Shown: positions 18,494-27,557 of the stretch, one piece after another
Layout: every line of letters begins with the position of its first letter
Numbering within the stretch: position 1 is the first letter of the stretch
Assembly: GCA_019752575.1 (NCBI GenBank)
Contig: JAIELW010000004.1
Coordinates: 124,001 to 188,000 of the forward strand
Source: Xanthobacteraceae bacterium
GTDB taxonomy: Bacteria; Pseudomonadota; Alphaproteobacteria; Rhizobiales; Xanthobacteraceae
Reading direction: 5' to 3'
DNA: 64,000 nt
The notes under the pieces: model-generated
Databases searched by the model: none
What the model was told of the DNA's origin: nothing
Seen by the model: only the letters and a program-made list of their open reading frames with translations
Program-made: the position numbers and the translations under genes

Positions 18494-19711
18494 ATGAGCG
18501 GGCGGATTTTTTACGGCTGGTGGATCGTCGCCGCGTGTCTTGCGATCGCGATCCTGAGTTGGGGGCTCGGCATTTTCGGCGTAGGTGTTTCGCTCTATGC
18601 GATTACGCAAACTCGCGGTCTTTCGATCGGCTCCGTTTCGACCGCATTCACGGTTTCCGCAATTCTCTCGGCGATCGCTTCGTTCTTTGTCGGTCCACTG
18701 ATCGACCGCTATGGCCCGCGTCCGGTGATGGCACTTGGCGCAATCATGATGGCCGCAGGTCTCGCGCTGATCGGGCAGGTGCAGACGCTTTTGCACGTCT
18801 ATGGTGCCTTCATTCTTTCCGGGCTCGGCAATGCCTGCTTATCAGTGACTGCGATTACCGCTGCGATTTCACCGTGGTTCGAGAAACATCAGGGCCGGGC
18901 GATGTCGTCGGCGATGCTCGGTGCGTCCGTCGGCGGCATGACCTCGACGCCGATTTTGATCTTCGGTGTGGAGAAGATCGGTTTCCCGGCGACCATGCTT
19001 TGGAGCGCGGGATTGATGCTCGCGATCGTCCTGCCGCTCGCGCTTTTCGTGATGAAGAAGAATCCGGCGCAGCTCGGGCTTTATCCTGACGGCGAAGCGC
19101 CGCGCACAAAAAGCGAAGCGGCACCACCGCGGAGTTTTAGCCGCGCAGAAGCCATCAGGACAGCTGCCTTCGTAACACTCGTTGTTGCCTTCTCACTTGG
19201 GCTAGGCGTGCAGGTAGGTTTCCTGACCCATCACGTGTCGCTTGCGGCACCGCTGATAGGCGCGAGCGGCGCGGCATTCATCGTCTCGATCACTGCGATC
19301 GCAGCTTTTCTCGGGCGCGTCGCTCTCGCGCGCTGGGCCGATCAGGTGGACTTGCGCACTACATCCGCGATCGTACTTTGCGTAGCCGCGGTTTCGCTGG
19401 AAGCAATCGCCGCCTTTCCGCTGATCTGGGTCCTGATCGGGGCCAGCGTCGTTTACGGCCTGACGACGGGAAACGTGACGTCGTTGTCGCCGATTATTGT
19501 GCGTCGTGAATTCGGGGCAGGCGCGTTCGGCGCCATCAACGGCGCCGCCTGGATGGTCATTGGAATAGCCTGCGCGATCGGCCCGGTGCTCTTTGGCTGG
19601 CTATACGATTGGTTCGGCGGTTATTCCGTTGCGCTGCACATTGCCGCGGTGCTTGATCTGGTTGCGGCGGCGATCGTTTATGCCGGACGGCCGAAAGTAG
19701 AACTCTCATAA
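18494..19711 (+). CDS. MFS transporter, OFA/monocarboxylate-like
   Basis: 405 residues with about twelve hydrophobic segments. I chose the ATG at 18494 because a GGAG lies eight bases before it; the ATG at 18488 is too close. The loop between helices 2 and 3 carries the MFS signature PLIDRYGPRPV. The stretch SPWFEKHQGRAMSSAMLGAS is typical of oxalate/formate and monocarboxylate-type carriers. The substrate cannot be told from sequence, and no metabolic operon surrounds it. Confidence 0.8.
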   Translation: MSGRIFYGWWIVAACLAIAILSWGLGIFGVGVSLYAITQTRGLSIGSVSTAFTVSAILSAIASFFVGPLIDRYGPRPVMALGAIMMAAGLALIGQVQTLLHVYGAFILSGLGNACLSVTAITAAISPWFEKHQGRAMSSAMLGASVGGMTSTPILIFGVEKIGFPATMLWSAGLMLAIVLPLALFVMKKNPAQLGLYPDGEAPRTKSEAAPPRSFSRAEAIRTAAFVTLVVAFSLGLGVQVGFLTHHVSLAAPLIGASGAAFIVSITAIAAFLGRVALARWADQVDLRTTSAIVLCVAAVSLEAIAAFPLIWVLIGASVVYGLTTGNVTSLSPIIVRREFGAGAFGAINGAAWMVIGIACAIGPVLFGWLYDWFGGYSVALHIAAVLDLVAAAIVYAGRPKVELS

Positions 19712-19821
19712 GTACAAAACCGCACATTTTACCGCGTCATTTTACGGGCGCAATTTTTTCAATACGCTTGCTTCTCGCCAATCCGGGAATCGTTTCCGGG
19801 GGCGATGGAGGAAATACCCCA

Positions 19822-20058
19822 ATGCGTATGATCATTCTCGCGCTTGCGCTGACCTTTGCCGCGACGGCGGCCCATGCGCAGACGAGCTGCACTAAAGAAG
19901 CGGATACGAAGAAACTTGCGGGAGCTGCGAAGACCAGCTTCCTGAAGAAGTGCGAAACCGACGCCAAGGCGGCTTGCGACAAGAAGGCAGCCGACCAGAA
20001 GCTCTCGGGCGCTGCGAAGAACAGCTTCACGACCAAGTGCGTGAAAGACGCCGTCTAA
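19822..20058 (+). CDS. Periplasmic PsiF-repeat-like protein
   Basis: 78 residues from an ATG with a GGAGG site. After a signal peptide ending in ATAAHAQ come two similar units, DTKKLAGAAKTSFLKKC and DQKLSGAAKNSFTTKC, which resemble the PsiF (phosphate starvation-inducible) repeat. The mature protein has four Cys, fitting an oxidised periplasmic protein. The role of PsiF is not known. A strong terminator follows. Confidence 0.75.
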   Translation: MRMIILALALTFAATAAHAQTSCTKEADTKKLAGAAKTSFLKKCETDAKAACDKKAADQKLSGAAKNSFTTKCVKDAV

Positions 20059-20082
20059 TAGACTTTCTTTTTTTATGAAGAG

Positions 20083-20110
20083 GCGCCGGAGAGAATCTCC
20101 GGCGCTTTTT
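20083..20110 (+). terminator. Rho-independent terminator
   Basis: Perfect stem GCGCCGGAGA / TCTCCGGCGC with a three-base loop followed by TTTTT, 25 bases after the PsiF-like gene. The convergent oxidoreductase gene ends at 20114. Confidence 0.9.
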
Positions 20111-20113
20111 CTT

Positions 20114-21106
20114 TTAAGACACGCGCACCATGCGCTTGCCGCGGTTGTCGCCGTTGAGCAGACCGATTAGCGCTTTGGGCGTATTCTCGATCCCTTCGAG
20201 AATGTCCTCTTGAACTTTGAGCTTTCCGGCTGCGACCCAGCCCTGCAATTCGCCGACCGCCTTCATCGCCTGATCGTAATAGTCCATGACGATAAAGCCC
20301 TGGACGCGGAGGCGCTTCACGACGATCAGGCCCGGGATGCCGCGCGGACCGCTCGCTGGCGGCGCACCGTCATAGGCGGAAACAGCGCCACAACAGGCTA
20401 TGCGGCCGTGCAGTTTCATCTGCGAGAGACACGCTTCGAAAATGTCGCCGCCGACATTGTCGAAATAGACGTCGATGCCGTCGGGGCACGCGGCTTTCAG
20501 CGGCTTGAAAACGGGACCGGCTTTGTAATCGACGGCCTCATCGAAGCCGAGATCGGATTTCAGCCAGTCGCACTTCTCTTTGCCGCCGGCGATGCCGATG
20601 ACGCGGCAGCCTTTGATTTTTGCGATCTGTCCAACCAGCGAACCGACCGAACCTGCGGCAGCGGAAACGACAACCGTTTCGCCTTCCTTAGGCTTACCAA
20701 CGTCGAGCAAACCGAAATAGGCGGTGAGGCCCGCGACGCCATAGACACTCAAGAGGTTCGACATCGGCTTGATGTTCGGCACCTTCAAGAGCTTACGCGC
20801 GGCAAGTGCAGCATATTCCTGCCAGCCGGTATCGGCGAAAACGAGATCGCCCTTGGCGAACTTCGCATCCTTGCTCTCGACGACTTCGGCAATTGCGCCG
20901 CCTGCCATCACGCTGCCGGCGCCGACCGCTTCGCGATAGGTCGCGCCCTGCATCCAGGCGCGGTTCGCGGCGTCGAGCGAAATCAGGCGAACCTTCAGGA
21001 GCACTTCGCCGTCTTTAGGTGAAGGCATCGCGCCTTCCTGCAATTTGAAATGTTCGGGTCCGAGTTCCCCCTTGGGCGTTTCGGCAAGCAGAATCTGGCG
21101 GTTCAT
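20114..21106 (-). CDS. NADP-dependent oxidoreductase, CurA-like MDR family
   Basis: 330 residues, medium-chain dehydrogenase/reductase without zinc ligands. The cofactor-binding motif is AAAGSVGSLVGQIAKIKGCRV near residue 150, in the form seen in leukotriene B4 dehydrogenase and CurA enzymes, which reduce the double bond of enones. YFDNVGGDIFEACL and the C-terminal LIGLLNGDNRGKRMV are also family-typical. The natural substrate is unknown. A dispersed palindromic repeat follows its 5' end at 21120. Confidence 0.85.
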   Translation of the reverse strand: MNRQILLAETPKGELGPEHFKLQEGAMPSPKDGEVLLKVRLISLDAANRAWMQGATYREAVGAGSVMAGGAIAEVVESKDAKFAKGDLVFADTGWQEYAALAARKLLKVPNIKPMSNLLSVYGVAGLTAYFGLLDVGKPKEGETVVVSAAAGSVGSLVGQIAKIKGCRVIGIAGGKEKCDWLKSDLGFDEAVDYKAGPVFKPLKAACPDGIDVYFDNVGGDIFEACLSQMKLHGRIACCGAVSAYDGAPPASGPRGIPGLIVVKRLRVQGFIVMDYYDQAMKAVGELQGWVAAGKLKVQEDILEGIENTPKALIGLLNGDNRGKRMVRVS

Positions 21107-21119
21107 TGGAAGCGCTCCT

Positions 21120-21212
21120 CGTCATGCCCGCGCTTGTCGCGGGCATCCACGCCTTTACAGCTTACAATATTGTGGAAGGCATGGATGGCCGGGACAAGCC
21201 CGGCCATGACGA
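21120..21212. repeat. Dispersed palindromic repeat
   Basis: Ends with GTCATGCCCGCGCTTGTCGCGGGCAT on one side and a GGCCGGGACAAGCCCGGCCATGAC arm on the other (given in parts); each arm is itself a hairpin and the two arms pair around an AT-rich centre. Located between the start of the CurA-like gene and the stop codon of the DUF815 gene. Confidence 0.85.
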
Positions 21213-21226
21213 AATCGCTTCGCGAT

Positions 21227-22105
21227 TTACCTCAGCTTCACGCCCAAACGCCCGGCAAGGTCCTGCACGAACTGCCAGGCAACGCGCCCCGAACGCGAGC
21301 CGCGTGTCGTGGACCATTCCAATGCCTCACGGCGCAACGTCTCGGCTTGAATCGGAATTTTGAAATGCGCGACATAACCATTGACCATCGCGAGATATTC
21401 GTCCTGCGAGCAGCGGTGAAAACCGAGCCACAGGCCAAAGCGATCGGACAGCGAGACCTTTTCCTCGACCGCCTCGCCGGGATTAATCGCGGTCGAGCGC
21501 TCGTTCTCGACCATCTCGCGCGCAAGCAAATGGCGGCGGTTCGAGGTCGCGTACAGAATTACGTTGTCCGGGCGGCCTTCGATGCCCCCTTCGAGCACGG
21601 CCTTGAGCGACTTGTACGAAGTATCGCTGCCGTCGAACGAAAGATCGTCGCAGAACACGATGAAACGATCCTTCGAGCCGCGCAGGAGGTTCATCAAAAG
21701 CGGCAGGGACTCGATGTCCTCGCGGTGAATTTCGATGAGCTTCAGGTTCTTCGTCTGCGCGTTGATCGAGGCATGCACCGCTTTCACGAGCGACGACTTG
21801 CCCATGCCGCGCGCGCCCCAGAGGAGCGCATTGTTCGCCGGCAGGCCCTTCGCGAAACGCTCGGTATTTTCGACCAGCGTGTCGCGCATCCGGTCGATAC
21901 CCTTCAAGAGCATCATCTCGACGCGATTGACCTTCGCGACCGGATCGAGCCGCTTCTGCGCGGCATTCCAGACGAAGGCCTCAGCCTTCGTGAAATCCGG
22001 GGCTTCGACCGCGGGCGGCGCCCAGCGGTCCACGGCCGCGGCCATGCGCGAGAGTGCGTCGGCGAGCATGCCCAGAATCGTGTCGGAGGAGGCGGGTCGG
22101 TTCAT
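21227..22105 (-). CDS. DUF815 AAA-type ATPase
   Basis: 292 residues from the ATG at 22105; the frame extends 22 codons upstream but that part lies against the yajC promoter region. Walker A is GARGMGKSSLVKAV and Walker B FIVFCDDLSFDG; the sensor-like LYATSNRRHLLAREM and the SDRFGLWLGFHRCSQDEYL block are typical of the DUF815 family. These ATPases are widespread and uncharacterised. Divergent from yajC, with about 200 bases between. Confidence 0.88.
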   Translation of the reverse strand: MNRPASSDTILGMLADALSRMAAAVDRWAPPAVEAPDFTKAEAFVWNAAQKRLDPVAKVNRVEMMLLKGIDRMRDTLVENTERFAKGLPANNALLWGARGMGKSSLVKAVHASINAQTKNLKLIEIHREDIESLPLLMNLLRGSKDRFIVFCDDLSFDGSDTSYKSLKAVLEGGIEGRPDNVILYATSNRRHLLAREMVENERSTAINPGEAVEEKVSLSDRFGLWLGFHRCSQDEYLAMVNGYVAHFKIPIQAETLRREALEWSTTRGSRSGRVAWQFVQDLAGRLGVKLR

Positions 22106-22307
22106 TACGGCGTCCTTGTCAGGGGCGGCATAGCGCGGCGGCTTTGCCGCAGGCAAGACAAGGGCCTGCATAGCCCTAATCGGGCATTCGGGGGCTCAGG
22201 AAAAGGCCGATTCCGTTGCAATCCGGTCCTCCGCCAGTATAGTCCCGCCCGATTTGGCGGCGGCCGCTTCCGGCGCTGCCGCCCACCAAAAAGCCCCCGA
22301 GGAGGCC

Positions 22308-22634
22308 ATGTTTATCACCCCCGCTTATGCCCAAGGTCCCGCCGCTGGTGGCAGCGACATGCTGGTTTCGCTGCTCCCATTCATCGCGATCTTCGTGATC
22401 ATGTATTTCCTGATCCTGCGCCCGCAGCAGAAACGGGTGAAGTCGCATACCGAGATGGTGAATAACCTCCGCCGCGGCGACACGGTCGTCACCAACGGCG
22501 GCATGATCGGCAAGATTTCGAAGGTACTCGACAACCACGAAGTCGAAATCGAAATCGCCGACGGCGTAAAAATTCGCCAAGTGAAGCAGATGGTGACCGA
22601 AGTCCGCACCAAGGGCGAGCCGGTCAAGGAATAA
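22308..22634 (+). CDS. yajC: Preprotein translocase accessory subunit YajC
   Basis: 108 residues from the ATG at 22308 behind a GAGGAGG site. YajC has one membrane helix (LLPFIAIFVIMYFLILRPQQ) and a small cytoplasmic domain (LRRGDTVVTNGGMIGKI). It associates with SecDF in the holo-translocon. First gene of the yajC-secD-secF run. Confidence 0.95.
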   Translation: MFITPAYAQGPAAGGSDMLVSLLPFIAIFVIMYFLILRPQQKRVKSHTEMVNNLRRGDTVVTNGGMIGKISKVLDNHEVEIEIADGVKIRQVKQMVTEVRTKGEPVKE

Positions 22635-22678
22635 GAAGCAGAATGCTTCGCCGTGCTAGGCGGTTCGGGAACTAAAAC

Positions 22679-24265
22679 ATGCATTTCTCCACCACGCGGG
22701 CTTTGGCGATCATCGTCTTCTCGGCGATCGTTTGTGCGCTTGCGGTTCCCAATTTGTTCGCGCCTGCGACCTTCGACGCACTTCCCGGTGCACTCAAGCG
22801 CAAGATGGTGCTCGGCCTCGATTTACAGGGCGGCTCGCATCTTCTGCTGCAGGTGGACGCCGACTTCGTTCGCAAGGAGAAGGGCGAGAATCTTCGCGAC
22901 GACGTGCGCCGCGTGCTGCGCGATGCCAAGATCGGTTACACCAATCTCGCACTCCAAGGTCTGACGGTCAGCGTCCGCATACGCGAAGAGAAGGATGTAC
23001 AGGAAGCGCTGCGCAAGCTGCGCGAACTCTCGCAGCCGCTCGCAGGCGTTTTCTCCGGTTCGAATATTCAGGATCTCGAGATCACCGAGACCGGCGGCTT
23101 GATCCGCCTCACCATCTCGAACGCCGGCATCATTCAGCGCATCGGCCAGTCGGTCGAACAGTCGATCGAGATCGTCCGCAAGCGCGTCGATGAACTCGGC
23201 ACGGTCGAGCCGTCGATCCAGCGGCAGGGTCTCGACCGCATCCTGGTGCAGGTGCCGGGCCTCGATAATCCGAAACGCCTGATCGACCTGATTGGCCAAA
23301 CCGCGAAGCTTACCTTCCGCATGGTCGATCTCACGACCTCGGTACAGCAGGCTCAGGCCAGTCCGCCCGCCGACTCCGAAGTGCTGCAGTCGAACGAAGG
23401 CCAGCCTTACGTCATCGAAAAGCGTGTTGTCGTTGCGGGTGAGGATCTGATCGACGCGCAACCCAGCACCGATCAGCGCAGTGGCGAATGGGTTGTAAAC
23501 TTCCGCTTCAACAGCGCCGGTGCGCGGCGCTTCGCAAATGCCACGCGCGACAATGTCGGCCGCCCGTTCGCGATCGTGCTCGACAACAAAGTGATCTCGG
23601 CGCCGAACATCCGCGAGCCCATCCTCGGCGGGCAGGGACAGATTTCCGGCAGCTTTACTGCGCAGACTGCGAACGATCTTGCGATCCTGCTGCGCGCGGG
23701 CGCATTGCCCGCGCCGCTCACTGTCATCGAGGAACGCACCGTTGGCGCCGGTCTCGGCGGAGACTCGATTCAGGCGGGTTTAAAGGCCGCGTGGATCGGC
23801 TCTATCTTCGTCATCATCTTTATGTTCGTGACTTACGGCCTGTTCGGGCTGTTCGCTAATATCGCGGTCGCCGTGAACGTCGGCATGATCCTCGGCATTC
23901 TCTCGCTACTTGGCGCGACGCTGACGCTGCCCGGCATCGCAGGCATCGTACTCACAGTCGGTATCGCGGTCGATAGTAACGTGCTGATCTATGAGCGTAT
24001 CCGCGAGGAAGTGCGGGCAGGGCGCTCGGCACTCTCGGCGCTGAACGCCGGCTTCGACCGCGCGCTCGCGACCATTCTCGATTCGAACCTGACCACTTTC
24101 ATCGCCGCCGTGGTGCTTTTCTATGTCGGCACCGGCCCGGTCCGCGGCTTTGCCGTGACCTTCGGCATCGGCATTCTGACGACGCTGTTCACCGCCTTCA
24201 CCTTCACCCGTCTTCTGGTTGCACTCTGGTATCACTGGTGGCGCCCGAAGACCTTGCCGATCTGA
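22679..24265 (+). CDS. secD: Protein translocase subunit SecD
   Basis: 528 residues, RND-like fold with six membrane helices and a large periplasmic domain. SecD with SecF uses the proton gradient to help pull proteins across the inner membrane. Landmarks: GLDLQGGSHLLLQVDADF after the first helix, and NVGMILGILSLLGATLTLPG and TVGIAVDSNVLIYERIREE in the helical bundle. secF follows after 12 bases. Confidence 0.96.
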   Translation: MHFSTTRALAIIVFSAIVCALAVPNLFAPATFDALPGALKRKMVLGLDLQGGSHLLLQVDADFVRKEKGENLRDDVRRVLRDAKIGYTNLALQGLTVSVRIREEKDVQEALRKLRELSQPLAGVFSGSNIQDLEITETGGLIRLTISNAGIIQRIGQSVEQSIEIVRKRVDELGTVEPSIQRQGLDRILVQVPGLDNPKRLIDLIGQTAKLTFRMVDLTTSVQQAQASPPADSEVLQSNEGQPYVIEKRVVVAGEDLIDAQPSTDQRSGEWVVNFRFNSAGARRFANATRDNVGRPFAIVLDNKVISAPNIREPILGGQGQISGSFTAQTANDLAILLRAGALPAPLTVIEERTVGAGLGGDSIQAGLKAAWIGSIFVIIFMFVTYGLFGLFANIAVAVNVGMILGILSLLGATLTLPGIAGIVLTVGIAVDSNVLIYERIREEVRAGRSALSALNAGFDRALATILDSNLTTFIAAVVLFYVGTGPVRGFAVTFGIGILTTLFTAFTFTRLLVALWYHWWRPKTLPI

Positions 24266-24277
24266 CCGGAGCGACCG

Positions 24278-25228
24278 ATGCGTATTCCGCTGCTTCGTCT
24301 CGTTCCCGACGACACCAAAATCGATTTCGTTCAGTTCCGCCGCATCAGCTTTCCGCTGTCTGCGATCCTGTCGATCCTGGCCGTGCTCGCTTATTTCCAC
24401 TACGGCCTGAACCTCGGCATCGACTTCAAAGGCGGCACCATCATCGAGGTGCAGAGCAAGACGGAGAAAATCGACATCGCGCCCATGCGCGCGACGCTCG
24501 AAAAGCTCGATCTCGGCGAAGTGCAGTTGCAGCAGTTCGGCGCGAACGAAGTCCTGATCCGTATTGCGCAGCAGCCGGGCGGTGATGCCGCGCAGCAGGC
24601 GGTCGTAACCAAAGTACGCGCGGCGCTCGGCGATGCTGTCGAATATCGGCGTGTCGAGGTGGTCGGCCCTCGCGTGTCCGCCGAACTGCTCGGCTACGGC
24701 ATTATCGGGCTCGGCCTCGCAATTATCGGCATTCTGATTTACTTGTGGTTCCGCTTCGAATGGCAGTTCGCCCTCGGCGCCATGATCGCAAACGTACACG
24801 ACATCGCGCTTACGATCGGCTTCATGGCGATCACACAGATTGACTTCGACCTGACCTCGGTCGCGGCGCTGCTCACCATTCTAGGGTACTCGCTGAACGA
24901 CACGGTCGTGATCTATGACCGCATCCGTGAGTTGCTACGCAAATACAAGCGGCTACCGATGAAGGAATTGCTCAACGAAGGCGTGAACCAGACGCTGTCG
25001 CGCTCGGTGATCACGCACATCACCGTAACGCTCGCCTTGGTCGCGCTCCTGGTCTGGGGCGGCCGCGCGATCCACGGCTTCGCCGCGGTGATGACCTTCG
25101 GCGTCGTGCTGGTCGGCACTTACACGTCGGTGTTCATCGCGGCTCCGATGCTGATGTATCTCGGCGTTGGCGCGCATCGCGATAGGGAGTCGACCACAGA
25201 AAATACGCCCGCGCGCGTTACTCCGTGA
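24278..25228 (+). CDS. secF: Protein translocase subunit SecF
   Basis: 316 residues, partner of SecD. GLNLGIDFKGGTIIEVQ after the first helix and SLNDTVVIYDRIRELLRKYK in the fourth are the family signatures. It overlaps the Mth938-domain gene by four bases, so translation of the two is coupled. Confidence 0.96.
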   Translation: MRIPLLRLVPDDTKIDFVQFRRISFPLSAILSILAVLAYFHYGLNLGIDFKGGTIIEVQSKTEKIDIAPMRATLEKLDLGEVQLQQFGANEVLIRIAQQPGGDAAQQAVVTKVRAALGDAVEYRRVEVVGPRVSAELLGYGIIGLGLAIIGILIYLWFRFEWQFALGAMIANVHDIALTIGFMAITQIDFDLTSVAALLTILGYSLNDTVVIYDRIRELLRKYKRLPMKELLNEGVNQTLSRSVITHITVTLALVALLVWGGRAIHGFAAVMTFGVVLVGTYTSVFIAAPMLMYLGVGAHRDRESTTENTPARVTP

Positions 25229-25608
25229 GCGTCTCGAAAGACGACCCGCATTATCCGGGCCGCGCGCCCATCGACGGATACGGGCAGGGCGGCTTCCGCT
25301 TCGCGGGCATGTCGCACCGGGGCTCGCTTCTGATCGTGCCGAGCGGCATCTACGCCTGGAATGTCTTCACGCCGCAGGAAATCAACGAGGCAGCCCTCGC
25401 TCGCATCTTCGCGGAAGCGGACGAAATCGATCTTCTGATAATCGGCTCAGGCCGCGATCCGGTTGCGTTTCCGGCCGCGCTGCGCGAGCGCTGCAGGAAA
25501 GCGAATATCTCCGTCGATGTTCAGCCGACCGGAGGCGCGGCCTCGACTTACAATGTATTGCTCAACGAAGGCCGCCGCGTTGCTGCTGCGCTGATTGCTG
25601 TAAGCTGA
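25225..25608 (+). CDS. Mth938/DUF498-domain protein (NDUFAF3 relative)
   Basis: 127 residues from a GTG overlapping the secF stop. The Mth938 fold is suggested by GFRFAGMSHRGSLLIVPSGI and by LLIIGSGRDPV followed by the C-terminal PTGGAASTYNVLLNEGRRV. The human member NDUFAF3 is a mitochondrial complex I assembly factor, and alphaproteobacterial members often follow secDF. A role in membrane complex assembly is inferred from that, not shown by the sequence. Followed by the squalene/phytoene synthase-like gene after five bases. Confidence 0.85.
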   Translation: MSVSKDDPHYPGRAPIDGYGQGGFRFAGMSHRGSLLIVPSGIYAWNVFTPQEINEAALARIFAEADEIDLLIIGSGRDPVAFPAALRERCRKANISVDVQPTGGAASTYNVLLNEGRRVAAALIAVS

Positions 25609-25613
25609 AACCC

Positions 25614-26447
25614 ATGAACGCGGACTATGAGCATTGCGAAGCGCTGGTGCGCCAGCAGGATCGCGAACGATTTCTGTCCACACTGTTCGCGCCCGCATAT
25701 AAACGACAGCATGTTTTCGCGCTTTATGCCTTCGATCTGGAAATTGCACATGTGCCGGACGCCGTGCGCGAACCTATGGCAGGTGAAGTCCGCTTTCAGT
25801 GGTGGCGCGAGGCGATTGCGGGGGAGCGCTTGGAAGAAGCGAAAGCCAATCCGGTCGCGGCCGCGCTGATCGATACGATCAGGCAGCTTGACATGCCGAT
25901 CAGTGCGCTTACGGAAATGATCGACGCCCGGCAGTTCGATCTCTTGGGCCAGCCGATGGAGTCGCGCGCAGCGCTGTGCGAATACCTCGATGTGACGTCG
26001 GGAAAAGTTGTCGAAATCGCCGCACGAATTCTCGACGATCATTGCAATCCGAATGAGGCAGCCCAGCATGCGGGAAGGGCACTCGGCCTTACGCGGATCT
26101 TTCGAAATTTTGCACGGGATGTAGCGAGGGGGCGCTTGTTTCTGCCCCTCGAAATCCTCGCAATGGCGGATCTGCATACGGCGAGCGTTTTCGGCGGAGA
26201 AAATTCGGACGGTCTGCGTGCGGCGCTAATGGAACTTTGCGAAGAAGCGGGGCGCGAAATGGCCGCGCTGCGCGCAAAAACAATCCCTACATCAGTGCTG
26301 CCTGCATTTTTGGCGGCGGCATTAACGCCACTTTATCTCGCGCGAATGAGAAAACCGGGCTACGATCCGTTCCGTTCCGATCTAAGCGTGTCGGGTTTTC
26401 GCAGCCAGTTCGCGCTTTGGCGCGCCGCGAGGTCCGGCAAAATTTAA
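25614..26447 (+). CDS. Squalene/phytoene synthase-fold protein (NDUFAF6-like)
   Basis: 277 residues from the ATG at 25614. The fold is indicated by ALYAFDLEIAHVPDAV, FQWWREAI, the YLDVTSGKVVEIAARIL helix and ARDVARGRLFLPLEI. The two Asp-rich motifs needed for prenyl diphosphate binding are degenerate: the first reads FDLEIAH, and the second has a single Asp (ARDVARGR). That, and the position after an Mth938 gene, suggests a relative of the complex I assembly factor NDUFAF6 rather than a carotenoid or hopanoid enzyme. No other isoprenoid genes are near. Confidence 0.78.
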   Translation: MNADYEHCEALVRQQDRERFLSTLFAPAYKRQHVFALYAFDLEIAHVPDAVREPMAGEVRFQWWREAIAGERLEEAKANPVAAALIDTIRQLDMPISALTEMIDARQFDLLGQPMESRAALCEYLDVTSGKVVEIAARILDDHCNPNEAAQHAGRALGLTRIFRNFARDVARGRLFLPLEILAMADLHTASVFGGENSDGLRAALMELCEEAGREMAALRAKTIPTSVLPAFLAAALTPLYLARMRKPGYDPFRSDLSVSGFRSQFALWRAARSGKI

Positions 26448-26464
26448 ACTGGAGTGCCGCGCGA

Positions 26465-27073
26465 ATGCGTCTGTCGGTTTTGCTCGCGGGAATTGGGTTT
26501 TTGCTTGGTGGCTTCTCCGCGCATGCGAAAGATGCGGAGGCCGCCGGCTATCTCAGTAAATACGACGTACCTTTGCCGACCGCGAGCGAGGTCGTCGTCT
26601 GTCATGGCTTCGGCTGCAAATATCGAACGCCTGTCACCCTCGGTAGCGCCGACATCGCGCGGCTGCGTGAAATCCTGAAGCGCGGACAGCGTTCGGCGAA
26701 CGATGAAATCGATGCGATTGCGAATGCAATTGCCTGGTTCGAACGGCGCATCGGCCCGATCACCGGCACCAGCCGCCGGACGCCGCGTGCCGGACCGGAT
26801 CAGGCGGGCATCCGCACCGAGGCCGATTGCATCGACGAGAGCGTGAATACAACCGTGCTGCTGCTTCTGATTTCCAGGCTCAATCTTCTAAAGCATCATG
26901 AAGTCGTCGGCCCGGAGTCTCGTGGCTATCTGGTCGATATGCGGTACCCGCACACGACTGCTGTCGTTGTCAATCTGAGAAACGGCTCCCGCTGGGCGAT
27001 TGATCCCTGGACCAAGCGTAACGGTGAGCGCCCCGACACGCTACCGCTTGCGCGCTGGATGCAGGGAAGCTGA
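26465..27073 (+). CDS. Exported protein with a transglutaminase-like Cys-His-Asp triad
   Basis: 202 residues with a signal peptide cleaved after about SAHA (residue 21). In the mature part, Cys122 (EADCIDESVNT), His163 (RYPHTTAVVV) and Asp180 (WAIDPWTK) occur in the order and spacing of papain/transglutaminase-fold proteins. Two other Cys (CHGFGCKY, residues 46 and 51) could form a disulfide. I infer a periplasmic cysteine peptidase or transglutaminase-like enzyme; no substrate can be proposed. A strong terminator follows. Confidence 0.7.
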   Translation: MRLSVLLAGIGFLLGGFSAHAKDAEAAGYLSKYDVPLPTASEVVVCHGFGCKYRTPVTLGSADIARLREILKRGQRSANDEIDAIANAIAWFERRIGPITGTSRRTPRAGPDQAGIRTEADCIDESVNTTVLLLLISRLNLLKHHEVVGPESRGYLVDMRYPHTTAVVVNLRNGSRWAIDPWTKRNGERPDTLPLARWMQGS

Positions 27074-27084
27074 CGAGCAACGAA

Positions 27085-27118
27085 AAAGGCCCCGGCGTAG
27101 CGGAACGCCGGGGCCTTT
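27085..27118 (+). terminator. Rho-independent terminator
   Basis: Stem AAAGGCCCCGGCG / CGCCGGGGCCTTT with an eight-base loop, 12 bases after the stop codon of the exported triad protein. It could also serve the DUF1127 gene converging from the right. Confidence 0.85.
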
Positions 27119-27143
27119 ATGCGACTAGTCGGTAATTGGTGGC

Positions 27144-27308
27144 TTAGCGGATCGCCGCGGCTGCGTGGCGCGCGATGCCCGGAATTTCGCTGCGGCTGAT
27201 GTTGATGTCAGCCAGCGTGCGGTCGTCGAGCGCTACGAGCTCGTTGTAGGTGCGGCGATAGGTGCGCCAGCGGCGGATCTGCTTCAGCAGATAACCCCAA
27301 ATCAGCAT
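27144..27308 (-). CDS. DUF1127 small protein
   Basis: 54 residues, too short for many gene finders, with an AAGGAGA ribosome site seven bases before the ATG at 27308. The sequence shows the DUF1127 pattern: an Arg/aromatic-rich N-terminus (KQIRRWRTYRRTYNEL) then LVALDDRTLADINISRSEI. Small DUF1127 proteins are abundant in Rhizobiales; some bind RNA or affect phosphate and C1 metabolism, but the role of this copy is unknown. Confidence 0.88.
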   Translation of the reverse strand: MLIWGYLLKQIRRWRTYRRTYNELVALDDRTLADINISRSEIPGIARHAAAAIR

Positions 27309-27557
27309 GGTCGGTCTCCTTCACGTGACGCGATCCCGTCGTGCCCTCGGCTGAAGCGGAATCGTCTATTTCATGATGAAGAAAATACGCCTAGTGCCGC
27401 ACTGCGGTAGTGGGAACTGTTCAGTACTGCAATGCGATAAGCGCATGGCATCCTTACTGAATTACGAATTTTGCATGGCTGGTTTGTGACGGTTGCTGGC
27501 ATTGCAGGCCAAGCCGCGATAGGCAGTCAGCGCTCCTCGCGTTCGGAAGTCGTTCAA

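Noticed and set aside
23470-24265. Possible frameshift or fusion in secD
   Set aside because: All helices and signature loops are in one frame and the length is normal.
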